The translations under genes were made by a program, and so were the position numbers. Positions 37,198 to 49,664 of a stretch of 64,000 nt of DNA are shown here, piece after piece. Position 1 is the first letter of the stretch. Every line of letters begins with the position of its first letter. The notes under the pieces were generated by a model that was not told the origin of the DNA, searched no databases, and worked only from the letters and a program-made list of their open reading frames with translations. The DNA is from Ziziphus jujuba (lineage: Eukaryota; Streptophyta; Magnoliopsida; Rosales; Rhamnaceae), in NCBI RefSeq assembly GCF_031755915.1, contig NC_083380.1:16635001-16699000 (forward strand), in the 5' to 3' direction.

Positions 37198-40100
37198 TTT
37201 CTTATTTTTGCTGCCAGATTACTCTTTTGAAGGTATTATCATTTGCTTTTTCGACTTCCCAATTAATCTTTTAATTTGCAATTATGAGATATGTAATTGA
37301 CTATACGAAATGTGCAATGATACGATGTGACTGGTAAGTAATTATGAGAATGGTGCAATTGATATGAAGTGGGTTTCTGTTGCTTTATCAAGCAATAGAA
37401 GATATTGTAGGAAAGTGAACTGAGGAATTTTGAGTTCAATTTTCCCGAATTAGATGCATGGTTATGTAAAATTATGGCTCGCAATGTTAGGCTGTTATTG
37501 GATTATCAACTATCCAAGCGGGAATTCAAAGCTATTATTTGATTGTTCAATTACCCAATTGGGAGTGTAAAACGAAAGTAGTTCCTTGGCCTGTGATTGT
37601 CTGTGTGTATTCAAGGTGAGATTAGTGGCAACTGGCAACTGAATTTTTCAAGTACTGATTTAAGTCATGTTCAAGGGATATTTACAATTTTGCAGTACCG
37701 AGGCTATAACGAAGCTTCATCTTAGAATCCCTTGTATGTTTGGCTCTGGAATTTTAGCAGCAGTGGCATCTAATTTGATTGATATCGTACAAATGGTGGG
37801 CTGTATGCTTTTCTACTTTCCTAGAAACCATGTTATCATTGAATTGCATCCTAGCCGTGACGGTTGTGCAATAAACCACTCTTTTTAACAATTAAGAGTG
37901 CTGTAGTGTTGCAATATTTATTTATTTTTTTGTTTAGGGAATTATGTGGTTTACTCGCTTGAAGTGAAAAAATAAAAAAAATCAAATTAGAGAAATGATT
38001 GGTAATTAGCCCCTTGCAAACTTTTAGAGCTCTAGGTGAGTAATGAATGATTTGGAGTTTTAGGCTTAGATTAACCATTAGTATTACTTTGTATAGACTC
38101 CAAAATAATGTGCGCAGAGACTTTATTTATGGGACAGATATGTAGGTCATCTGTTTAAAGGAATAAGTAATATGGGGCCTGATGTCATTCCATATCATTT
38201 TACCAGGTGATTTCCAGGCTCTATCTCCATATCAAATAAATATATACTTTTTTCAATGATCAGTTGGTGTAAACTGAATGCTGTCCAATTTGAGTCGACT
38301 TATAGGATGGTAAGAGGATGACAGCATGGTGGAAAACTTAGTTACTCTGAAGTAAGGTCGCCTTTTGTGGTTGTGGTGGTATTCCTTTTGTAGTTGTGAT
38401 TCTTCTTGCAGGCAATTGGCCATTAGTTTGTCTCCCGTTCTATAGAGCATACAAGTAAAAATAGAAGCCAATAAATTCTGTACTAAAGTCCCTTAGGGAG
38501 GCCAGATTACTGTCAAATATGCAATATTTTAGGTTCTTATGTTGCTTATTCCTGTGAAGTGACAATTAAATATTTTACTTCTTTTAGGATTTTAATTTCA
38601 ATAGGTCTGTGCTTTAGGGATTTAAATAGGACTTCATGAAATTATAGACAAATACTTTGAATCGTGAATTATTTTTCAAAGGAATGGATAGAGAGCCAAC
38701 TGGAAATTCAATTTAATATCTTCTATGAAGTTTTCTACTAACCATTATAATTGGCCTTGTTACTTTTGGTGTGCGACTTCATTTCTGAAAAGCATCTGGC
38801 TCAGTCAGTGATATGTTTTATCGTTATGTTTTATATTTTAGGGAGGGATGAAACCCAATTAGACCATATTTCACAACCTTGCTTTGTTTCTGAAATGAAA
38901 AGGATAACAAATTACTATACATTGAGCTAAGCTGAATGCTGATGATGTGCATCACCATAGGTATGTTAAGTGGGTTTATGGGTTACTGCCACACTTGCAT
39001 AGTATAACTGCAAATTTACCGCATTAGGTTGTTATAGCTATAACAAATCATATTAGTGACTGATGTTTAGAACAACTCACTGACTTTCATGGGCTCAATT
39101 TACTGGGGTTGTGGTTAGCTTGTCTTATCCTAAGGAGGGTTTAGCTGATGTGGTCCTTATCTATCTTTGCTTTAATGACCATGATGTGACACCAATTTTG
39201 GAATGCAGTACAAATTCGATTAGCCAGATGGTTGAAGCTGAGCTTTTTTTTTTTTATCTAAAACTAGTGGGATAAGAAAAAAGGAAAAGAAAGAGAAGAA
39301 GAGACAAATAATCATCAATTAGTTTGCTAGTTCAACATTATATACAATTCGCATCCTAACAAGTTAGAAAGTTGATATATTTCCTTTTGCAGGTGACTAA
39401 AATTGGCTTGCAGAGAAATCTCAAAGATGGGAGTCGGGCTTACATTTACTGGAACGGGGTTTAATTGTTGTTATTCTCTTTTATTTTATTCAGACTCTTT
39501 GTCAGTTTTTTCTTTTGTATTGTTATGTGCAAAGGTCAGGTAGCACTGATTCTGGCTTTTTTGTGTTAGATTTTCTTGCTTGATAGCATCCGTTAAAGGG
39601 CAGTGTTTTGGACAGTGGCCATAAATGAAAATATGTCAGAAAAATAAATAAATAAATTTCCTGTCTAGACATGCTTGTGTTCAACTTGCATTGGTGGTGC
39701 ATTATAAGGTCTTTGTTATTCATATTTTCATGCATTATAATGTCGTTGTTTTGCGTGTTTATGATTGATGAAGAAACAAGAAAGGAATCTATCAAATAGT
39801 TTTACCTGGAAAAAAAAAAAAAAAAAGAAAAAGAAAAAGGAATCTATCAAATAGTAGTTTTTGATTAGTACTTGTGACTTACAGGAATATTTATTTATTT
39901 TTGCAAAGGAGATCAGAAGAGATCGTAACTCTAAAGCCTGGATTAGGCAATGACTCAACCATTATGATGACATGGACAATTAGACCTAATTTTAGGCAAT
40001 GACTTAACCATTATACATGGACAATTAGACCTAACTTTTGTCTCATGCGGATTAGTTTACGTGATGTTAAAGGATAACACATAGTTATATAAGAACATCA

Positions 40101-41044
40101 AATGATTTTGCTCTATATCTTGCATTGGGTCAGAGTTACCAGAAAATAAACTTTTTCTTTTATTTATATCAGAAGTTTAATTTGAATGCTATTGTCATAC
40201 ATAGAAATGGAGTTTTCATACTTTTATTTCGTTTTCTAGTAATGCTGCATAAAATTGAATGCTGCTTGGGTATCGCTGTTTGGATTGCTCATAAAATAAA
40301 GATTTGAGACCTGAATAATTTTGTAAGGCCTTCTGTGCAAGCTGTTACTACTTTGGTTTCATTTCTTTGGTGTAAGATGAATTAAGGAAGCTTAACGCAT
40401 AATATGCTGATTAAGATCACAATTATTTGTCAGACGATAGCGGACTAGAAGTTGGGAACCTTGCTTGTTAAGAGGCTGAGAAGCAACAAGGAGGATTCTT
40501 TAGCCTATCAAATACAATTATTATGTCATTTGTCTATTTCTGCTGCATTTAGGTTACAAAATTTCTGCAATCGAGTATCAAGAAAACAAAATAAATTACA
40601 ATCATGTTGCGATGACGGGTGGCCGCTTGAAGGCTTTTATAGCGGTTAGGTTAGCCACCTTCTTAGTGGGACTGGTTTGGTTTTTTCCTTTCACTCTGCA
40701 ATCAAGAAAAAGGAAAAAATTAAGATAGGAAAAAAGATGGAGAGCAAAAACTAGTATGCTTAGCTGTTTTATTGGAGGAAAGGTTATTTGGAGTACAAAT
40801 ACATCCCTGCTTCAAGGCTCTGAGTTAGATGTCAATATTTTCCTCTGCATCCTTCCTGTAAAGCAAAACCAACTGCAAAAATCCATTAAAAAGTGAGATC
40901 AGGGTATAAGGAAGAGAAGACAGTAGTGAGGGTTGAAGCAGAGAACAGACAAGAAACATCAAAACCCAAGTCTTGAAATGAAGATCTGATTTCATAACTT
41001 TGTGAATTGAAACTAAGATGATGAAAAAGAAAAAGATGAGATAA
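37198..41044. other. Downstream region of NDUFB10 up to MIR319; no further gene
   Basis: About 3.8 kb without a supportable coding region. A possible 3'UTR intron of NDUFB10 could run from GAAG/GTATTATC (37231) to a TTTTGCAG acceptor at about 39393. Two small direct duplications occur: an approximately 48-bp one at 39944-40036, and an 18-bp one (GGAATCTATCAAATAGT) flanking an A-rich run at 39783-39855. The last few hundred bases probably include the promoter of the MIR319 transcript. Confidence 0.45.
39393..39540 (+). other. Possible noncoding terminal exon of the NDUFB10 transcript
   Basis: A T-rich acceptor (TTTCCTTTTGCAG) is followed by an exon-like, less AT-rich block (GTGACTAAAATTGGCTTGCA...) and then a T-rich 3'UTR-like stretch. 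It has no convincing frame. A spliced 3'UTR would explain it, but only transcript data could tell. Confidence 0.25.
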
Positions 41045-41285
41045 AACAGGGAGCTCCCTTCAGTCCAATGGGTGGGCTAAGCATGCGGGAGGAGTTGCTC
41101 CCACACCATGCACTTGGTCAAACCTTAACATTTATGTATGAACCACATATCCAGCTCTCTTTCTTCCTCCTCTTTGTAGCTTTGTAGAAAACGTCAAGGC
41201 CAGCCGAATGCATGAGATGGCAGCTCTACCCACTCCTCAGCCCTCTATATTGGACTGAAAGGAGCTCCTTAGCTCCCCACCACAT
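41045..41285 (+). ncRNA. MIR319: MIR319 precursor hairpin
   Basis: The 5' arm (41051-41071) reads GAGCTCCCTTCAGTCCAATG and pairs with the 3' arm (41250-41270), which reads TTGGACTGAAAGGAGCTCCT plus a final T. This is the miR319 mature position and the strand arrangement typical of the family. A second paired block lies further up the stem (about 41071-41120 with 41200-41245), as in the long miR159/319 precursors that are processed from the loop downward. The total span of about 240 nt is normal. miR319 guides cleavage of class II TCP (CIN-type) mRNAs that control leaf shape and growth. Compared with the usual mature sequence, position 11 is A instead of G (41260) and position 20 is T instead of C. 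The first change creates a C/A mismatch in the duplex. Confidence 0.85.
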
Positions 41286-43144
41286 CTGGGTATATATTGT
41301 AACCCTCCCTTTTTCCTTTCTCAAGTGGTAGAAGGGGATAGATATAAAAGATCGCAGGGCCATTTAGGCCATGGTTCTTCCCCTCTTTGCTTTCTTATAT
41401 ACAGCTTCTTAGTTCCCATAGATGAGAGATACCCATTGATGATTCATTGATTCTTGGGAATCTTCTCTATTCATCTAAGCTATTTGGTATTTTGGTGTGG
41501 CGAGTATTTGTCCTTGTTCAACTTGTGATCGTTCCTTTATATTAATATTATTTGGGTTCATATTTACCAGAATATATATATATATTATGTTGTTCATAGG
41601 TTCCTACTTAGCTAGCTAGATAGCTTCCTGGTCCTTTTTTTTTTTTTTTTTGGTTGTTGTTTTGGGTGCAATCACATGCCTCCGTATAAGAGTAGGGACA
41701 AGCACCTTGATTGCTTTCTAGTCTCTGTTGATACTACAGTAGCTAACCATGTATATATTTATATATGCTTTTCCTTTTCAGATGATAGATCAGTTTGCAT
41801 CATCATGATGTATGTTCAGACTTTGTCGTAATCTTATGATGATCTTTTCTGTTTGCTTTAATCCCTCTTCTATTTTTAGGGACTACTTGATGATGATTAG
41901 TACTCATCAATTTTTCACAATACTAGTTAAATGATACCGTGTACATGGTACCTTGAATAATTTTCTGCCTGATTAGCGATAAAATATAAATTATAATATT
42001 ATTTGTTATACATATCATGTGAGTTTTGCGTTACCTAAAAAATATAATGTGGGTTTTTAAGCAAATATATATATATATATATATATATAATGTGAGTTTT
42101 GGAGTTCTTTTATAGCATGCAATAAGTTATCGAATTAGGTCCTAAAGTCGGTGAGCTATGCACAAAAATTTGGCATATCTGCTACTTTAAATTCCAACGG
42201 ATCATCTATCAGGAGGTGTACCTTATCTTTCCAGATGGATGGTGAAAATCCTTATCTGATTGTTCAAATAATTGTTTGTTTATGTTACCTCATAAAAGTG
42301 GTTTTTTTTTTTTTAATTTTATTTTTATGTTGAATAAGAACATGTTACGGTATTATATTAATTTAATTAACTAAAGCAGATGTGAAATTCGACAAATCTC
42401 GGACTAATCCATGTTCAATGTATGAATATCATAACCCACCTTTTAGTCATAAGGGCTTGTGAAATGAACTATAGTTTCTCTTTCCAATTCTGTTTTTTAT
42501 TTGTGGGCGAACATATATACACATATATAGATATAGATCTCTTTATATAAATATGTTCTTTTTTGGGAGCTTATGAAATATTAGAAAGAGATAAAGCTGC
42601 AATTCAATATATTCCCACCACGAGACCCACAAACTGATTTGTACTGATGAACAAACTTAATCCAAAGACTTATTCAGGATCGTACCCTGTGACTACCTGC
42701 TGAAAGCAAAGAGACAAAGCCAACAGTTAATGGCGTGCCTCTTTAGAACCCCAACCTTAGGTTTGATCTGCCAGGTACAACAAATGGATGGTATAGATAG
42801 GACATTGAAACTTGAAAACCCATGTCTGTCTAGGTTTTCTGAACAAGTTCTTTGAAAGTTGAGGAAGTACTTGTTCAATGAGACTGAAGGAGGGTAGAAA
42901 TCCAGGCTATTTATCAAGAAGCAGTCGAGCAGATAAAAAATATTCCACTTTCATGGTCATGGGGAAAAAAAAGGGTGCAGCATAGATGAGATCATGGCTC
43001 TTGACATGACTATTGGCTGAGCTACGAGGAGCCTTAGCTACCCTGTGATTTTGTACTTGTCTTGCTTCTATGTTTGGATTCCGATTCTTTGTCGTGTTGT
43101 TGCTGACCATTTTTGGTTTTTCACTTCCTTCTGGTCTATTTTCA

Positions 43145-43180
<36 letters not shown>

Positions 43181-43183
<3 letters not shown>

Positions 43184-43343
43184 TATGATGAGTACGGTCC
43201 GTATGAGAACTATGCAGATCGCAATATTAGTGACGGTTTTTCATAGTATTAACGATGGTTTCTTAGAAAATTATCACCAATACTATAAAAAATCGTCACC
43301 AATACTGTGATCCGTATGAGAACCGTCCGCACCATAGACGGAC

Positions 43344-43345
<2 letters not shown>
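43181..43345. mobile_element. Fold-back (palindromic) element 1
   Basis: The left arm (GATGAGTACGGTCCGTATGA, then GAAC...AATATTAGTGACGGTTTTT) is the inverted match of the right arm (AAAAAATCGTCACCAATACTGTG, then TCCGTATGAGAACCGTCCG). The element is about 165 bp, almost wholly self-complementary, non-coding, and bordered by TA microsatellites on both sides. Confidence 0.7.
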
Positions 43346-43374
<29 letters not shown>

Positions 43375-43427
43375 ATACATATATATGTATATAGAGTCTT
43401 TTTATGGTTTAAATTTTTTTTTATAGT

Positions 43428-43590
43428 GGGGACAGTTAATATGCGGATCCATCCAAAACTGATGTTTTTTTGGATGAAAGCGTCAGATTTGCTATATACT
43501 ATACTATCAAAGCCAAGCCGACGTTTTCATCCAAAAAGCGTCAATTTTGAATGCGGTCCATATGCGCACCCTATAATTCTCCTAGTTATA
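43428..43590. mobile_element. Fold-back (palindromic) element 2
   Basis: ATATGCGGATCCATCCAAAA, then CTGATG and TTTTTGGATGAAAGCGTCAG, is the inverted match of CGACGTTTTCATCCAAAAAG, then CGTCAATTTTGAATGCGGTC and CATATGCGCACC. About 160 bp and non-coding. It lies 80 bp from element 1 but differs in sequence. Confidence 0.65.
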
Positions 43591-44814
43591 AATATTCTTT
43601 TATATATATACACGTGGTTAAATCTTAAATAAAATCTATTTTATTTTATTAAACTAAAATTTATTTTTAATGACCATTGTCCTATATAAAAATTAAAATT
43701 TAAAATTTAAAAAGTACTTAAATATGATTTTACTAACATATTAAAATTTTATTTAAAAAAATAAATTTTATCGGAATTTGAATGATTAATAGTTATAATT
43801 TTAAAATTCAATTTTAATATTTTTGATGCAATCTAAAAGTTGAAAAAGAAAGATATCATATTAATACTCATATTAATATTTTATTTAAGTCTGGGTGTGT
43901 GTATATATTGTGTTTGAATTGTTATTTAGTTTTCACAAGAAAAAAAAAATTGTCATTTAATTTTATATTTTTCTATTCTTCTAGGTTGTAGTTAAGCTGT
44001 TAACTTAAAATATTTAAGCTAATGACTACATTTGTTGGCATATCCTGTAAATTGTTTTTTTAAACAGTAATTTTGATTTCAAACCTTCGTGTTTAATGTT
44101 AAAAGGACCAAAAATAAAAAAATAAAAAAATAAAGTTTGAAAACTTATATGGTATTGAAGACCTCTATCTAATCTTTAACAAATTCCGAATAGGAAGGAT
44201 TTAACCCCTAGCATACATAAAATCATTTGGTAGGTCTTGCCTATGGAAGCTCTTGTAAATACATATTAAGCCTTTGACAAGCATATAGATCCTAGTCCTA
44301 GAAGGTCTATGGTAGGATGGATTTATTAAATGATTTATCCACTTATTAAGTTTTTATTTAATAAAAAGGTAAAAAAATAAAGAGGATTGATATAATACAA
44401 TCATATATAGAAATGAAATGATATAAAAAATTAAAAAAAAATTATATCTTATTGTTATGAGCAATGGCAACTAAAATTTTAGAAAGTAATTTATGGTATC
44501 TATAGTTATTCTCTCTCTCTCTCTCTCTCTCTAATATATATATATATATATATATGTGATATTTTAATTGTGATCTAATTAATGATATGAAACACCTCTT
44601 TTTTACCTTTGTTCTTTTTCCTTTTGTAATCCTCATGAGAGCAAGGACAATTATCCAAAAAATGGCTAAGGAAGATGATATAAAGGAAAAGAAATAAAAA
44701 TAAGAAAAGAAAAAACTACAAGTATCTCATCATTATTCCAGATGACATGACAAGAAATATAATTAATGTGATAACCCATAATTCATTGAAGAAATTTTAA
44801 AAGTTAAAATTGAC

Positions 44815-44935
44815 GAAGTGACTTAGCTCCATTGGTTGGTAGAGCATCACTATCCATGCCAATAAAAGATGGGTTCGAATCATTGAATAATGGATCTAAG
44901 AGACGACAAAAAAAACTTTAAAAGGATCTCAAATA
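44815..44935 (+). mobile_element. tRNA-derived SINE-like unit
   Basis: An A-box-like TTAGCTCCATTGGTTGGTAG (44823-44842) and a B-box-like GGGTTCGAATC (44871-44881) are about 30 nt apart, as in internal RNA polymerase III promoters, and an A-rich run follows (44907-44914). The sequence cannot fold as a proper tRNA (no acceptor stem), so a SINE fragment is more likely than a tRNA gene. Confidence 0.45.
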
Positions 44936-45111
44936 TCTTCCAAAGTTGTATCCATATACCACTTTGACATGGTACTTATTGTAAATATGATTACAATTAC
45001 ATCAAATCTATACATAAAATAACAGAAGTAAAAAATATCGTGCCATGATGTTTTTTGTTATCTTATATAAGCTTAACAAGGTTGCTTAGGAGATCATTTG
45101 ATGACTCTCTC

Positions 45112-45142
<31 letters not shown>

Positions 45143-46138
45143 CTATATATATATAATCAAATTCAAAAAAGGTTTTATTTATCCAAAAACAAAAAAAAAA
45201 ATTCAAATAAGGTTTTAATATTTGAACTAACATAATTTTTTTTTTTTTAAACATTGAATTGTATCAAAAATTGATATCTAAATTATATTAATCATTATAG
45301 TATTTCAATTTTAGTATAAAAGGGGTGGTTGTTGGAAGGCTAGGTCTAAATTTCTTTTAGTTTTTTGAGCGAACAGGTAGAATCATTATAAATGAGCTTA
45401 TTTATTAGAAAGCAAGGTCAATTTCTTCTTCTTAGGACTTTTTTGATACACGAAGGAAGTATTGGATAAAGCATTTTGTATTAAGGTGGCATCCTGAAAC
45501 CTTATTTGTTGTCAAATTTGAGCTGCATTAATTTATGCACGAAACATCACGGACTTGTATTTGACCCCGGAGTATTAACTATATTAGATTTATAATATTA
45601 TGGCTTAATCATGATGCGATTTGCATGCTATTTTGTGCGTGTATATATAAATTAAGTGCAGGAATTTTACTTTGATAATGTTGATGTTAATGTGGCTTAC
45701 GTGTTACAGATGTGACTTGATAATTAATGCCAATCAAATATAAGTTTTCAGGAAGATATTGAATTGACCCCTTGACAAATTAAATGCAGTGTGGACAAGC
45801 TATAAAAGTTTAACCAATAAATGCTCCCTTGTTTCTAGTATAATTTATAACTAAATTAGGGTCAAAAGTAAAACTTTTTATTTATTTACTTATTTTTTTA
45901 TTTGGAACTCAAGAATATGACTTAGTTACTTTTTCTCAAGTTACAAATTCCTTATCATATAGTTGAGATGGGAATGATCATGTCCACGAGTGGTAACTCT
46001 TAAACCTTGGATTCAATCAAGCATTTTGCTAAAATCAACTATCTAATTTATCTCCCCCCCCAACAAAAAAAAAAAAAAAAGGGAAAAAATAACATAATCA
46101 TAATATAAACATTACAGATTCATGCTAAAGAGTAATAA

Positions 46139-46177
<39 letters not shown>

Positions 46178-46285
46178 CTATACATATATCACTATACACA
46201 CCACTTGGGAGGGAATTGATCTCTATAAATCCACATAGTATACAGAGCATTGTCATATCAACTGTCACGATCGACTCATCATAAT

Positions 46286-46570
46286 ATATACTTAAGCTCT
46301 ACTTGGGTGTAGGATATCATCTTGTAGTTGATATAAGAGCTCTGTTGGCTTCTAATAGTGGTTTTAATTGTACTCATGCTCCTAAGGAAGCAAATAGATC
46401 TAGCTCATTTGTTAGTTTGTCATTCTTTAACATTTGCTTGCGCAGATTTTTGGTTGGTGGAACGGCTAGATTGGCTTTTTTCTACAATCCAAAGTGATGC
46501 AAGTTTTTGAATTTCTTCGTTTTCTTAATGAAGTTTAATGTTTTATTTCAAAAATAAAAAAATAAAAAAA
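46286..46570 (+). mobile_element. LINE fragment, RNase H end and 3' tail
   Basis: The translation contains LLASNSGFNCTHAPKEANRS, the typical C-terminal part of the RNase H domain in plant L1-type LINEs (HxPREAN). A stop codon, a short 3'UTR and an A-rich tail (46551-46570) follow. The 5' part of the LINE is absent, as is common after incomplete reverse transcription. Confidence 0.65.
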
Positions 46571-47453
46571 ACCTCATCATAATGTAATTTTAATTTAAGT
46601 ATTCAGAGAATATTCCACACACAAAGTATAAATACTGTGATGCAAATATATTAGCTAAAATACATTAGAGTAAATGAGCTATCAACCATAGTGAATAAAT
46701 CTTTATTCAAAACTAAAACTAAGTCGCAATCACAATGGCATAACCTTCAAGGCATTGTTTCCTCTCTCTAACTACGAATCTTTCAATCTAAATCAAATAG
46801 ACATTAATTAAGACCAAATTAAAAAAAAAAAAAATAGATATGTTACGTACCCCATATACCTATCACCTCCATGACTCTTTGATGAATATCTTTGAAAATC
46901 ATTTAGATCCCTTGAATTGATTTCCAATAAAATAATTCCGCCTTCTTTTATGATGTGTGATGTAATTGTTTTAAAAAATTCATGTACGTGGTCGTTGAAG
47001 ATTTTAAAATATGAACTTTAATAAAAGGTCAAAGATGCCCAATATTTAATTAATAATTTATTAAAAGAATAAAAAATTGAAGTTTGATTGTGGTCGGTGT
47101 CCCTTTATTATTATTATTATTATTATTATTATTTTCTGAACCACTCTACTTACACGATTGAAATGTCTTTTTTGCGTTGGTATTTTTTCAAACTTTTTCA
47201 TTTACAAATTTTAATTTTACATAATAATAATAGAGAATGTGTACAATTTTTCTCACCCAAACACTCGCACAATGTTAAGTAGTTGGTTGCAGGATGTTTG
47301 CAATTAAACATTTCACAGGTTTTTGCGATTAATTTCATATTCAATTTTGCAAAACAGATCTGTTTGACAATAATTGGCCGAACAATCTGAAATTGTTGCA
47401 CAATCCAAAGCCGATCGAATATAAACTTTGTAAATAAATAAATAAATAAATAA

Positions 47454-47493
<40 letters not shown>

Positions 47494-48009
47494 TATTTCC
47501 ATGTCTCTTCAGGATGCATATAATATACAGTGCTTATGTCATAGGAAGAGTATGAATTTAGAATACTTTAGGCATTATATAAAGTGAACTCTAAAATATT
47601 TTTTAAATGAGGGTTATTTTTAACGTAGTATATTGAAAAAAAAATAAAAAAATTTAAGTTAAAGAAAGTGTTTACTTTTTATTTTTAAATTTTTTATTTT
47701 ATTTTAAAGCTATAAGGCCTAAATGAAGTTATCTTGAATTGGGCTTGACTGAGGACAACTTGTAGGGTTGTCAAGTAGCCCATACTCGTACACTCATGAT
47801 CACCCCCATTTGAAATTATATTATATGGGTAGCTGAATTGGTCAGCTGTTTAGTCCATTTCCTGGAAATAATATATCTATACATATATTGTTAGAATTAT
47901 AATATATTCTAAATTAAAGGAAAATTTCATTTAAGCCTAGTTAAATCCACGATTTGTATTATCAGTAGTTTTACTATGGAGTCAAGCTTATTAATACTAG
48001 GAATAAATA
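46571..48009. other. AT-rich intergenic sequence
   Basis: An (ATT)n run (47107-47134) and an (AAAT)n run passing into (TA)n (47430-47491) are present. Nothing coding is recognised. Confidence 0.55.
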
Positions 48010-48765
48010 TAGTTTGAATCGAGATTACTTATCTAATTTCACAAGGTTCTCAGTTCTCACATTTCAATATGCCCCTCCTAACCAAACTTGCATGGCGCCT
48101 AAATTCTTAACCAGATTTGTTTCTATTATGAGTTTATGTATTAAAAGGTCTTTACTTCCCATATACCATTTTTACCAAAAAAAATATTTCTTTGAAGTAC
48201 AGAGAGTAACTAAGAAGTCTTAGGTTTGGAAAAGTTTACTATATGGACAGGATGTAATTAACTTATTAGCACGGTGATGTATGGGTTCAGGGGATTATAT
48301 TGATATTTTGAATCATAGGTGGAATTCATTTACTGATGAGTTGCAGAATTTCTAGATAATTTCTAAGGTAAGTGATTTAATTAATCCACTAAATTTACTA
48401 AAATATCTGACAGAATATTGAAAATTCCATTATCTACATTTGGTGCTAGTGAGTGCAGGATTTAGCCTTTCACTCAAATTATTCTGTTTTAATTATTATT
48501 TTTAAACCTTGTTACATTGCTCTTTATGTACTTCAACTTCAGCCAAAGATATGGAATTGCATTTGGAGAGTTCTTCAAAATATTTTACCTATTCGGGAAA
48601 AATTTACACAATGCATAATTATACATGATGCTTTGCTCACCTTTTTGAAAGATCTATGTGGAAACTCTTGAGCATATTTTTCTTGAATGTGACTGGTTGA
48701 AAATGGTTTGTTTTAGCAGTATCTTTGAAATATTTTTAGATTTATGCAAACTAAAGGATGATAGT
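48010..48765 (+). mobile_element. L1-type LINE ORF2 remnant, left part
   Basis: In broken frames the translation shows the order expected downstream of the reverse transcriptase: an RFVSIMSLCIKRSLLPIYHF stretch, VWKSLLYGQDVINL, a degenerate WxxGSGDYIDILNHRW, then the zinc-binding zf-RVT region (PKIWNCIWRVLQNILPIREK, followed by HIFLECDWLK). It breaks off at the gypsy-type insertion (target ATAGT, 48761-48765) and resumes at 54946. Stops and frameshifts show it is an old copy. Confidence 0.72.
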
Positions 48766-49446
48766 TTCTATCAATATTTTCAGCCTAAGATAAAAAGGAA
48801 ATATAAGAAAAAGTATCCCATATAAATTAGGAAAAAAAAAAGCAAATTGATTTTTAAAGGTATAAATTTTTGCAATTATCCCACGTTGAAAAAGTAAGAG
48901 ATCTGTGGGTGGATCCTTTACAATATATTGAAGTTTTATTTGCTTATCGAAGATATACCTTAATATCTACTATACCTCTTTATACTATAATATTTCTTTT
49001 TTAATATTAATTCTAATTTCCTTAAGCATAAAGGAGGCCTTTTGGCTGCCTTTTATTTAATTTTTTTTTTTAATTTAGTAGCTCACCTATTATTTAGTTT
49101 TTTCAGTTTGGTATTGGTCTTTAAATCACATATTATTTAGTTTTAGCCATATTTAATTTTAGTTATTTAATTTTATGCTGGTTTTTAGGTTATTTATTTT
49201 ATTGGCTTTTGTTATTTAATTTTTCTGACATTGTTCTTATTTGTTTTTCTTAGTTGATTAAAATTCTTCAGTTATTAAGGCATTAAAACTTTCTTAATTA
49301 TTTGTTTTTTGTAATTAATTACAATCATGTGATTTTCTTTTATTTTGCAATTATTATTATTATTATTATATTTTTTCTATTTCCTTCAATCTATAAGGTG
49401 ACACGCTTGCACAATCAGAGATGCTCGGTGTTTTTTTTTTTCAACA
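48766..49446 (+). repeat. Left LTR of the gypsy-type element
   Basis: 681 bp. It begins TTCTATCAATATTTTCAGCC (ancestral TGT inferred from the right copy) and ends CAACA after a poly-T run. Shared blocks with the right LTR include CAATTATCCCAC, TTTTTGCAATTATC and GCTTGCACAATCARAGATGC. Confidence 0.82.
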
Positions 49447-49664
49447 TTATTTTTTGACACTTTCGATTGGATCCATCAACTAAAAAATTGAGATTACTTC
49501 AAATGATGATAAAGTCATTTGAAACATTTTGCATTAGATGAGTGACGATATAAAAGAGCACAACAAAGAGATGACGACATCATTCAAATTAGTGCACCAA
49601 CAATTGCATGCCCTCTGGGCTACATTTAAAGGCTCATGACCAATTTATGAGTAGAATGAGTATC

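Larger units (their letters stand above)
41286..46285. other. Intergenic region with fold-back elements and microsatellites
   Basis: No coding gene is supported. It contains TA runs (41574-41585, 42066-42089, 43148-43180, 43345-43370, 44534-44555, 46143-46171), two adjacent fold-back elements (43181-43590), a (TC)n run (44511-44532) and a SINE-like unit (44815-44935). An A-box/B-box check elsewhere in the stretch found no true tRNA. Confidence 0.5.

Noticed and set aside
44823..44881. tRNA gene
   Set aside because: A- and B-box-like strings are present, but no acceptor or anticodon stem can be formed; treated as a SINE fragment.
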